DNA from: Candidatus Aminicenantota bacterium | Lineage (GTDB): Bacteria; Acidobacteriota; Aminicenantia; Aminicenantales; Aminicenantaceae | Direction of reading: 5' to 3' | NCBI GenBank assembly: GCA_030614645.1 | Contig: JAUWTR010000130.1 | Span: 1-5,748, forward strand | DNA: 5,748 nucleotides | Shown here: positions 1-5,748 of the stretch, one piece after another | Numbering within the stretch: the first letter of the stretch is position 1 | How the letters are laid out: every line of letters begins with the position of its first letter | Translations under genes and position numbers: made by a program | Notes under the pieces: generated by a model | The model's input: the letters and a program-made list of their open reading frames with translations, nothing else | Databases searched by the model: none | What the model was told of the DNA's origin: nothing

Positions 1-40
1 AATGAGATATTTGATAATAATAGGCGTTTTTGAGAAAGTG

Positions 41-69
41 TGGACTAAAAAAGAGAGTTTAGATATTAT
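41..69 (+). promoter_or_regulatory. Candidate sigma-70 promoter for the M49 peptidase gene
   Basis: A -35-like TGGACT (41-46, four of six consensus bases) and a -10-like TATTAT (64-69, five of six) are separated by exactly 17 bp. Transcription would start near 76, leaving a leader of about 40 nt before the ATG at 115. The surrounding DNA is very AT-rich, so a chance match is quite possible. No operator-like dyad is evident here. Confidence 0.35.
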
Positions 70-114
70 ATATTTTGCATGTTAACCAAAAAAAACAAAG
101 CGAGGTAAAATTAC

Positions 115-180
115 ATGAACATCAAGAGATCACTTATTTTGGCACTAGCATTTGTTATGGTCATTCTGGCAGCAGAATGC
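115..180 (+). other. Signal peptide with an atypical lipobox
   Basis: The first 22 residues have the signal-peptide layout: Lys4 and Arg5, then a hydrophobic core from Leu7 to Leu18, then Ala-Ala-Glu-Cys22 followed by two lysines. A cysteine directly after the core followed by a polar stretch is typical of lipoproteins. However, Glu at -1 is not the usual Gly/Ala/Ser, so cleavage by signal peptidase II is uncertain. Cleavage after Ala20 by signal peptidase I is the alternative. Export is well supported; lipidation is a guess. Confidence 0.6.
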
Positions 181-2160
181 AAAAAAAACGAAACTCAACC
201 TGAAGCTGCGGCTCAGGAATTTAAATGGCAGGTAGATCAGTTTGCCGATTTAAAGATCCTGCGCTACAAGGTGCCTGGTTTTGCTGGTCTATCTTTGGCC
301 AAAAAAGAACTGGTCTATTACCTGGGTGAAGCGGCATTATGCGGCCGTGATATCATTTTTGCTCAAAATTACAAGCATAATCTAACAATTCGCAAAACTC
401 TCGACGCAGTCGTTGAAGGGTACAAGGGAGACCGTACCGCTCCCCAGTGGAAAAAATTCATGATCTATACCAAAAGAGTTTGGTTTTCAAACGGGATCCA
501 CCATCACTACTCAACGGATAAATTTATCCCTGAATTCTCTTCGGAATATTTCGCCGCGCTGGTTAAAGAATGCGAGGGAGTAGAGTTCCCTTTGACTCAG
601 GACCAAACGCTCGATGATCTTATCACTTTTTTAAAACCTGTGATCTTCGATCCGGCTGCGGATGCCAAAAAAGTTTCCCAAGAGGCCACAAAAGACCTGA
701 TCACCAACTCAGCTGTCAATTTTTACCAGGGCGTCACCCAGCCAGAAGTCGAAAAATATTATAAAAACATCACAGATGAAGACGATCCCACCCCTATCTC
801 CTACGGTCTTAATTCCCGGGTAGTAAAAAAGGACGGAAAAGTAGTTGAAGAAATAGCTTTCCTTAACGGGCTTTACGGGCCAGCAGTCGAAAAGATCATC
901 TATTGGCTGGAAAAAGCGGCCGGCGTTGCTGAAAATGATCAGCAGCAACAAGTGATAAAAAAACTCATCGAATATTATCAAACAGGCGACTTGGAAAAAT
1001 TTGATGAATACAATATCTTATGGGTCAATGATGTAGAGACAAGAGTCGATTTTGTAAACGGCTTTATCGAAGTTTACAGCGATCCCATGGGAAGAAAAGG
1101 CAGTTGGGAATCATTGGTCAACTTCAAGGATCTTGAAGCCACAAAACGAACCGATACGATCTCGGCCAATGCGCAATGGTTCGAGGATAACTCCCCTGTT
1201 GATCCTCGCTTCAAGCGCAAAGAAGTTAAAGGAGTTACTGCCAAGGTTATCACTGCGGCCATGCTCGGAGGAGACGCTTATCCCTCCACTCCTATCGGCA
1301 TCAACCTCCCCAACGCCACCTGGATCCGCAAAACTCATGGTTCAAAATCTGTGACTCTTGAAAATATCACCTATGCTTATAATCAGGCTTCGCTGGGCTC
1401 AGGTTTCGGAAAAGAATTTTCCGTATCCAAAGAAGTGCTCGAGCGAGCAAAAAAATACGGGGCTCAAGCCGGAAACCTGCATACAGACCTCCACGAAGTC
1501 CTCGGACATGGCTCAGGGCAGCTGCTGCCGGGAGTCAGCCCGGAAGCGCTAAAAAATTATCATTCCCCGGTAGAGGAGGCGCGGGCAGATCTTTTTGCTC
1601 TTTATTATATGATGGATGACAAAATGGTCGAACTCGGCCTCTTACCCACTTTAAATGCTGCCAGAGCAAGCTATGACACTAACATCCGCAACGGCTTGAT
1701 GACCCAGTTGACCCGGATCCAACCCGGAAAGACCATTGAGCAGGCGCATATGCGCTCCCGTGCGCTCGTGTCTCAATGGGTTTACGAGAAAGGAAAACCT
1801 GAGAATGTGATCTCCAAAGAGATCAAAGACGGAAAAACATTTTTTGTGATCAATGACTACCAGAAATTGCGTCAGCTTTATGGAGAACTCCTTGTAGAAG
1901 TCCAACGGATCACCAGCGAAGGGGATTACGAAGCAGCCCGTAAATTAGTCGAAACATATGGTGTTCAGGTCGACCAAGAACTCCACAAAGAGGTTCTTGA
2001 GCGCTATTCCAAGCTGAACCTGGCTCCTTATGGCGGCTTCATCAATCCAGTCTACACTCCAGTAATCAAGGACGGCAAGATAGTGGATATTAAAATCGAA
2101 TATCCGGCTGACTATGTAAAACAAATGCTGCGTTACAGCAAAGATTATTCTTTTTTATAA
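115..2160 (+). CDS. Dipeptidyl-peptidase III-like zinc peptidase (family M49), secreted
   Basis: This is a complete 681-residue M49 metallopeptidase, expected to remove dipeptides from peptide N-termini. The zinc site is visible: HEVLGH at 460-465 and EEARAD at 487-492, giving ligands H460, H465 and E488, with E461 as the catalytic base. The 28-residue gap between H460 and E488 is the short spacing of bacterial members such as the Bacteroides enzyme (about 675 aa); animal enzymes have a longer insert. Other family blocks are NGFIEVY (315-321, whose E319 and Y321 probably bind the substrate N-terminus), GINLPN (395-400), HGSKS (408-412) and QAHMRSR (543-549, where H545 and R549 match the conserved His/Arg pair). 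Residues 1-22 form an export signal, so it probably acts in the periplasm or on the envelope. GAGGT at 102-106, 8 nt before the ATG, supports the start. It appears monocistronic. The family call is firm; the natural substrate is unknown. Confidence 0.93.
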   Translation: MNIKRSLILALAFVMVILAAECKKNETQPEAAAQEFKWQVDQFADLKILRYKVPGFAGLSLAKKELVYYLGEAALCGRDIIFAQNYKHNLTIRKTLDAVVEGYKGDRTAPQWKKFMIYTKRVWFSNGIHHHYSTDKFIPEFSSEYFAALVKECEGVEFPLTQDQTLDDLITFLKPVIFDPAADAKKVSQEATKDLITNSAVNFYQGVTQPEVEKYYKNITDEDDPTPISYGLNSRVVKKDGKVVEEIAFLNGLYGPAVEKIIYWLEKAAGVAENDQQQQVIKKLIEYYQTGDLEKFDEYNILWVNDVETRVDFVNGFIEVYSDPMGRKGSWESLVNFKDLEATKRTDTISANAQWFEDNSPVDPRFKRKEVKGVTAKVITAAMLGGDAYPSTPIGINLPNATWIRKTHGSKSVTLENITYAYNQASLGSGFGKEFSVSKEVLERAKKYGAQAGNLHTDLHEVLGHGSGQLLPGVSPEALKNYHSPVEEARADLFALYYMMDDKMVELGLLPTLNAARASYDTNIRNGLMTQLTRIQPGKTIEQAHMRSRALVSQWVYEKGKPENVISKEIKDGKTFFVINDYQKLRQLYGELLVEVQRITSEGDYEAARKLVETYGVQVDQELHKEVLERYSKLNLAPYGGFINPVYTPVIKDGKIVDIKIEYPADYVKQMLRYSKDYSFL

Positions 2161-2189
2161 GGACAGGATTCACGGGGTCAGAAGATCAG

Positions 2190-2217
2190 GAGTCCCCCCT
2201 ATTTTTTGGGGGAACTC
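2190..2217 (+). terminator. G/C hairpin after the M49 gene, possible terminator
   Basis: Arms 2190-2199 and 2208-2217 pair over ten positions with one C/A mismatch (2194 with 2213), including five consecutive C-G pairs. The 8-nt loop TATTTTTT contains the T-run. The hairpin begins 30 nt after the peptidase stop codon, where a terminator is expected. The sequence after it (TAGTTAATAATAG) is AT-rich but lacks a solid T-tract, so it may be a weak or factor-assisted terminator, or only a stabilising 3' hairpin. Confidence 0.5.
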
Positions 2218-2233
2218 TAGTTAATAATAGTCC

Positions 2234-2262
2234 TTGACATCCCCCTCATAAAACATTACAGT
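2234..2262 (+). promoter_or_regulatory. Promoter of the tandem-MerR / radical SAM operon
   Basis: A perfect -35 box TTGACA (2234-2239) is followed after 17 bp by TACAGT (2257-2262), which matches four of the six -10 consensus bases. Transcription would start around 2269, giving a leader of about 40 nt before the ATG at 2310. An alternative -10, TATACG at 2262-2267, would need a 22-bp spacer and is less likely. The weak -10 lies within an inverted repeat, as expected for a regulated promoter. Confidence 0.55.
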
Positions 2263-2275
2263 ATACGCATACTGT
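2258..2275 (+). promoter_or_regulatory. Operator-like perfect inverted repeat over the -10 region
   Basis: ACAGTAT (2258-2264) and ATACTGT (2269-2275) are exact reverse complements separated by ACGC, an 18-bp dyad suited to a dimeric regulator. It overlaps the predicted -10 box and start point and lies about 35 bp before the regulator's start codon. The natural inference is autoregulation by the downstream MerR-type protein. Many MerR activators bind between the -35 and -10 boxes; this placement fits repression better. Confidence 0.5.
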
Positions 2276-2309
2276 TACTTTAACATGGAGGTATTCGGAG
2301 AGGAATACT

Positions 2310-3032
2310 ATGAAGAAAAAATTACTTTTCAAGGATGAGCTCCTGACCGAAACCGGCATTGATGAAAAGATATTGGAGAAATGGCAGAAGGCCAAGCTTA
2401 TCAAACCGGATGGAGTAACCAGTGACAATATGCCTTTTTATTTAAGAAGAAACCTTGAGAGAGTCTTGCACGTTAAAAGGTTATTTGACTTAGGCTATCA
2501 GCTTGAGGACATCCAGAAAATCATAAAAAAAGTTGGGCTTCCCGGAACTGGAATCAAAGACGGCAAATCTTCCAAAACCAGCGAATTTTTAACAGTCGGC
2601 GGACTTGCAGAGCGAGTGGGAGTAAGCTCCAGAGCAATAAAACACTGGGAGGAAAAAGGAATCATTGAACCTGATATGCGCAGTGAAGGAGGATTTCGGC
2701 TGTATTCCGAGTTATATATCAACTTGTGTCAATTGATAAAAGACCTTCAGCTTTTCGGATATTCCTTGGAAGAAATAAAAGATATGTCCTCTCTGTTTAG
2801 GGATTTCCTGGCCATGGAAAATGACTTAAATTCCGGTGATGTGGCAATAAATTCCCACAGACTGGATGAAATGCAGCAGAAGATCCGGGTGCTTGAGGAA
2901 AAGATCGATCATTTCAAAGCCGGGATCGAACGCTGGGAAGACCTTTTAAAGAAAAAGAAAAAAGAAATAGCGGCCCTAAAAAGCCAGAATAAAAAACGTT
3001 TAAAACCAAAAGGGAAAAAGAAAAATGCCTAA
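2310..3032 (+). CDS. Transcriptional regulator with two tandem MerR-type HTH domains
   Basis: This 240-residue protein has two MerR-like winged-helix units. The second (about 93-163) is the clearer one: a helix-turn-helix with LAERVGVSSRAIKHWEEKG (99-117), then the EGGFRLY wing (126-132) and the FGYSLEEIKDM helix (149-159) typical of MerR proteins. The first (about 6-76) repeats the plan in degenerate form, with ILEKWQKAKLI (21-31), a YLRRN wing remnant (44-48) and LGYQLEDIQKI (61-71). Residues 183-226 look like a dimerising coiled coil and the last 27 are very lysine-rich. There is no cysteine cluster or obvious effector domain, so a metal sensor of the MerR/CueR type is unlikely. GGAGAGG (2297-2303), 6 nt upstream, supports the start. 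The stop overlaps the next gene by 8 nt, which implies coupled expression. The signal it senses is unknown. Confidence 0.85.
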   Translation: MKKKLLFKDELLTETGIDEKILEKWQKAKLIKPDGVTSDNMPFYLRRNLERVLHVKRLFDLGYQLEDIQKIIKKVGLPGTGIKDGKSSKTSEFLTVGGLAERVGVSSRAIKHWEEKGIIEPDMRSEGGFRLYSELYINLCQLIKDLQLFGYSLEEIKDMSSLFRDFLAMENDLNSGDVAINSHRLDEMQQKIRVLEEKIDHFKAGIERWEDLLKKKKKEIAALKSQNKKRLKPKGKKKNA

Positions 3033-4458
3033 AATCATATTTATCGAGCCAAAAGCATCTAATCTACATATTTATTCACAATATAAGCTTCCCAGGTTGG
3101 GATTATTCATCCTCGGTACTTTAATGAAAAACCGGGGATGGGAAGTCGAGATTTTTTACGAAGAATCACGGCAAATAGATTTCTCTATGACCTCAGGTGC
3201 AGATCTGGTAGGGATATCCACAATAACATCTACTGCCCCCCGGGCTTATATGGTCGCCGACAAGATCCGCAAGACAGGAGTCCCGGTAATCATGGGAGGC
3301 GCCCATGTCACTTTTATGACAGAGGAAGCGCTTGAGCATGCAGATTATGTGATCCGGGGCGAGGGGGAGATAGCATTGATGGCATTTGTGGATGCCTGGG
3401 AGAAAGGCGATGATTACAAAAATGTGCCGAACCTTTCCTACAAAAAGGAGGGCAAATCTGTTCATAACCCCAAGGGGCCTGCTATAACCGAACTTGACCA
3501 GCTCCCTTTTCCTGACTTCAAATTGTTGAACTTCAAGCACAATCAAATTGCAGGCCACACAACGATCCCGGTGCAGACTTCCCGGGGGTGCCCTTTTGAC
3601 TGCTCTTTTTGCTCAGTAACAGGTATGTTTGGGAGAAAATACAGGTTCCGCTCGACCCAGAATATTATCGAAGAGCTGCGGATGTATAACAGAAGGAAAA
3701 GCCACATCTTTTTTTATGATGATAATTTCGCTGCAAGCCACAAGCGGCTAAAAGCTCTATTGACAGCCATGATCCGGGAAAAATTCAAATTCACCTGGTC
3801 GACCCAAGTGCGAGCAGATATTTACAAGAATAGGGAGCTGGTCAAGCTTATGCACAAAGCAGGTTGCCGCGTCCTCTATATCGGATTAGAATCAGTAAAT
3901 CCACGCAGCCTAAAAGCTATAGAAAAAAAACAGACAGTTGCGGAAATAAAAACAGCTGTAAAGGTAATTCAGAGAAACGGAATCCGTATCCATGGAATGT
4001 TTATTTACGGATTTGATGATGATGATTGGAGCACTGTAAAAAAGACTGTAAAATTTGCCACGCATGCAGGTCTTACATCCACTCAGTTTTTAATCCTCAC
4101 TCCTCTTCCCGGGTCGAAATTCTATAAAAAAATGACCTCAGAAAAACGATTGCTTTTTAAAGACTGGACCCTGTATGATGCCCACCACGTGGTTTTCAAA
4201 CCGGCAAAATTTACTCTTGCCGCCCTTCAGAAAGCACAGATGTTAAGCCATAAAAAGTTTTATTCCTGGAAACAATCCCTGAAAAAGCTATTTCAATTTA
4301 AATTGTTTGACCTGAGTATAGCCCATTATGCCCGCAAGTTAAACCGTTTGTGGAAACAGAGGAACCGGACATTTCTGAAAGCTGTTGACCTGCTTACCAC
4401 CAAAAAAAACGCCAAGATAAAAATCGACTTCAAACAGAAAATCAACCTAGACTCGTAA
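3025..4458 (+). CDS. B12-binding-type radical SAM protein, substrate unknown
   Basis: This is a complete 477-residue cytosolic radical SAM enzyme. Residues 1 to about 145 form a Rossmann-like B12-binding-type domain with the MGGAHVT (90-96) and RGEGE (111-115) motifs of this family. It lacks the DxHxxG cobalamin motif, as do many class B radical SAM enzymes. The radical SAM core follows, with the 4Fe-4S motif CPFDCSFC (C189, C193, C196), YDDNF (231-235), GLES (287-290) and TPLPGS (359-364). The C-terminal part contains WTLYDAHHVVFKP (381-393) and a basic helical tail. Family members carry out methylations, cyclisations or other radical steps in lipid, pigment and natural-product pathways, but nothing here fixes the substrate. 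The ATG lies inside the last codons of the regulator gene, with a modest AGGGA (3011-3015) 9 nt upstream, so translation is probably coupled. No dedicated promoter is seen. Confidence 0.88.
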   Translation: MPKIIFIEPKASNLHIYSQYKLPRLGLFILGTLMKNRGWEVEIFYEESRQIDFSMTSGADLVGISTITSTAPRAYMVADKIRKTGVPVIMGGAHVTFMTEEALEHADYVIRGEGEIALMAFVDAWEKGDDYKNVPNLSYKKEGKSVHNPKGPAITELDQLPFPDFKLLNFKHNQIAGHTTIPVQTSRGCPFDCSFCSVTGMFGRKYRFRSTQNIIEELRMYNRRKSHIFFYDDNFAASHKRLKALLTAMIREKFKFTWSTQVRADIYKNRELVKLMHKAGCRVLYIGLESVNPRSLKAIEKKQTVAEIKTAVKVIQRNGIRIHGMFIYGFDDDDWSTVKKTVKFATHAGLTSTQFLILTPLPGSKFYKKMTSEKRLLFKDWTLYDAHHVVFKPAKFTLAALQKAQMLSHKKFYSWKQSLKKLFQFKLFDLSIAHYARKLNRLWKQRNRTFLKAVDLLTTKKNAKIKIDFKQKINLDS

Positions 4459-4606
4459 TAAAAAATCGATCTGACCACAATCCTCGCAACTATCTAATAG
4501 CTTATATTAATTATTAAGAATTTCACTCGAATCCTTGAACCCTAACATTTCACATTTTGCAATTTGCATTTCACGGTTTTTCAATTTTACTAAATTTCCA
4601 CCCTCA
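4459..4606. other. AT-rich convergent intergenic gap
   Basis: This 148-bp stretch separates two convergent genes. A second TAA directly follows the radical SAM stop codon (4459-4461). The octamer CATTTCAC occurs twice (4546-4553 and 4567-4574), flanking a short palindromic TGCAATTTGCA (4557-4567). I see no GC-rich hairpin with a T-tract on either strand, so no terminator is called, although both transcripts should end here. No coding potential is seen. Confidence 0.5.
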
Positions 4607-5647
4607 TCACAAAGGACGATTCAGTATCTTCTCAACTGAAGGAAACAGTTTCAGGTCGGTATGAGGTAAGAACAGGGCACCCGTATATTCAAACATATAA
4701 CCAGGTTCGGTATTTAAGTCTATATAGGTCATTTTTTTAGCCAACTTTTGCACCATATCCCGGTTGGCTTCATTCAACAGGATCAGATAAGCCCCAAAGA
4801 GCGAGCTATTCCCGATATAATTGAACCTCTCTTCATCCAGATCGGGTAAAAGACCGATACGGATGGCATTTCGGAGATTGAGATTATGACCAAATCCTCC
4901 GGCAATATAAACAGCATGGATCTTTGAAAAATCAATCCCCACATGTTTAAGCAGGAGGGAACAGGCGGAAAAAACCGCGGCTTTGGAACGGATGAGGTGA
5001 GAGATATCATTTTCTGTAATATAAAGATCTTTTCCCCAATAACTATTTTCTCCCCTTTCAATCAGGAATCCCTTTGTGTCCTCAAGCTCAATAATTTTTT
5101 CCTGCTTGATTTTATTAGTAAATTTTCCCTGGCGATTTATGTATTCATGGAAAAACATCTCAGCCAGCAGATCGACCAGACCGGAACCACAGACACCTTT
5201 AGGCTTTGTTCCACCTATCACCCTATATTCGATGTTATTTTCAGGATCAATCGCTATTTTTTCAATAGCTCCTGGTAAAGCCGGCATACCGCAGGAAGTC
5301 CCGCTGCCTTCAAAAGCAGGGCCGACAGAACAGGCACAGGTCATAAGCCAGTCCTTATTCCCGATCACAAGCTCGCCATTTGTGCCTGCATCTATAAACA
5401 AAGAAATCTTATCCGTTTCCCGCAGTACAGGCGTGCAGAGTAAGCCGGCGGTAATATCTCCCCCGACATAACTACCTACATCCGGAGCATAAAACACTCT
5501 TCCCTCAGGATGTATATCCAGACCTAAATCCTGAGACCCAGGGGCCGGCTCCCGCTTGAAAATAGGGACATAAGGCTCCTTCCTGATGTTGGCAGGATCA
5601 CTTTTGAGAAAAATATGAATAATGGTGGGATTTCCCGATACAAACAT
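4607..5647 (-). CDS. C-terminal ASKHA region of a RACo-like corrinoid-protein activator (DUF4445)
   Basis: The 346 residues match the C-terminal ATPase region of RACo/RamA-type proteins, which use ATP to drive reductive reactivation of corrinoid iron-sulfur proteins or methyltransferases. Numbering from the ATG, visible motifs are SGNPT (4-8), VGGDITAG (61-68), the phosphate-binding DAGTNGE (86-92), GPAFEG (109-114), GVCGSG (151-156) and AGGFG (249-253). The C-terminus ends with the family's LFPSVE-like tail (334-339), so the 3' end is intact (TGA at 4607-4609). Full-length RACo proteins exceed 600 aa and carry an N-terminal 2Fe-2S ferredoxin domain plus the first half of the ASKHA fold; both are absent here. 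The ATG at 5647 has no Shine-Dalgarno site and falls inside a conserved block, so it is doubtful as a native start. The frame continues upstream through a TAA (see the adjoining entry). A separately translated fragment is possible but unlikely to be a working ATPase. Confidence 0.8.
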   Translation of the reverse strand: MFVSGNPTIIHIFLKSDPANIRKEPYVPIFKREPAPGSQDLGLDIHPEGRVFYAPDVGSYVGGDITAGLLCTPVLRETDKISLFIDAGTNGELVIGNKDWLMTCACSVGPAFEGSGTSCGMPALPGAIEKIAIDPENNIEYRVIGGTKPKGVCGSGLVDLLAEMFFHEYINRQGKFTNKIKQEKIIELEDTKGFLIERGENSYWGKDLYITENDISHLIRSKAAVFSACSLLLKHVGIDFSKIHAVYIAGGFGHNLNLRNAIRIGLLPDLDEERFNYIGNSSLFGAYLILLNEANRDMVQKLAKKMTYIDLNTEPGYMFEYTGALFLPHTDLKLFPSVEKILNRPL

Positions 5648-5748
5648 ATAAATAATTTAAGATGCAGTGATAGTTTTCCCATCCAAAGCTTTTTTTAAAA
5701 GAAGATTTATAGTCTTGATGATAAGCTGGTGGAGTTCCAGCAGGCAAC
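5648..5748 (-). pseudogene. Upstream in-frame portion of the RACo-like gene, interrupted by TAA
   Basis: Reading the minus strand from the window edge in the frame of the 5647 ORF gives 29 sense codons, including LLELHQLIIKTINLLL, then TAA (5657-5659), then Ile-Ile-Tyr leading straight into the ORF's Met. This is the sequence expected just before the GNPT block in RACo-like proteins: a helix with a conserved-looking Leu-His and Ile-Asn, a short loop, then a beta strand. No frameshift is needed to join the parts; a single stop codon divides them. The gene therefore probably extends beyond the window, and what is visible is either a nonsense-mutated pseudogene or a base-call error. No promoter or ribosome-binding site for the downstream part is seen here. 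Confidence 0.65.

Noticed and set aside
709..981. 90-codon open frame on the minus strand inside the peptidase gene
   Set aside because: It is a Phe/Ile-rich antisense shadow of a well-supported M49 coding sequence, with no independent support.
2285..2338. Short 17-codon frame starting at the ATG of CATGGAGG before the regulator
   Set aside because: It has no ribosome-binding site of its own, is out of frame with the regulator and overlaps its start; leader-peptide function cannot be supported.
3193..3558. 121-codon open frame on the minus strand inside the radical SAM gene
   Set aside because: It is antisense to a gene with clear family motifs, is rich in Cys, His and Ile in the manner of antisense frames, and resembles no known domain.
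4459..4606. Possible bidirectional terminator between the convergent genes
   Set aside because: Only 4-5 bp palindromes such as TGCAATTTGCA are present, with no GC-rich stem and T-tract, so the structure is no better than chance in AT-rich DNA.
5076..5471. 131-codon open frame on the plus strand across the RACo-like gene
   Set aside because: It is antisense to conserved ASKHA motifs and its Ser/Pro-rich composition is typical of a shadow frame; a second overlapping plus-strand frame at 4943-5278 is rejected for the same reason.
5657..5659. Stop codon recoding as the explanation for the TAA in the RACo-like gene
   Set aside because: Selenocysteine uses TGA and pyrrolysine uses TAG; TAA is the terminating codon of the other three genes in the window, so translation through it as a sense codon is not supported.

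Overview
The window looks like chromosomal DNA from an uncultured, probably anaerobic, Gram-negative-type bacterium. It is moderately AT-rich by eye and uses ordinary ATG starts with Shine-Dalgarno sites. The gene set is a secreted M49 peptidase with a lipoprotein-like N-terminus, a B12-type radical SAM enzyme and a RACo-like corrinoid-protein activator. The phylum cannot be fixed from the sequence. There are no rRNA or tRNA genes, no CRISPR array and no intact mobile element.

Layout. Positions 1-114 are a leader with a candidate sigma-70 promoter. Positions 115-2160 (+) encode a dipeptidyl-peptidase-III-like zinc peptidase with all expected metal ligands and catalytic residues. The 149-bp gap that follows holds a G/C hairpin, a consensus -35 box and a perfect 7-bp inverted repeat that looks like an operator. 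Positions 2310-3032 (+) encode a regulator with two MerR-type helix-turn-helix domains in tandem and a coiled-coil tail. Its stop codon overlaps the start of a B12-binding-type radical SAM gene (3025-4458, +), so the two form one translationally coupled unit. A 148-bp AT-rich gap separates this from a convergent gene on the minus strand.

The minus-strand gene (ORF 4607-5647) encodes only the C-terminal ASKHA region of a RACo/DUF4445 protein. Translating upstream in the same frame gives another 29 family-like codons running to the right edge of the window, interrupted by a single in-frame TAA (5657-5659). The ORF's ATG has no ribosome-binding site and lies inside a conserved block. The simplest reading is a longer RACo-like gene, continuing past the window, that carries a nonsense mutation or a sequence error. 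TAA ends three other genes here, so reassignment of TAA is unlikely.

Working together: the regulator probably controls its own transcript and the radical SAM enzyme through the dyad upstream. The radical SAM protein and the RACo-like protein are both linked to corrinoid chemistry by family, but they are convergent, so any functional link is inference. The peptidase appears to be an independent transcription unit. The most notable observations are the nonsense-interrupted RACo-like gene and the tandem-MerR/radical SAM pair with its operator-like dyad.
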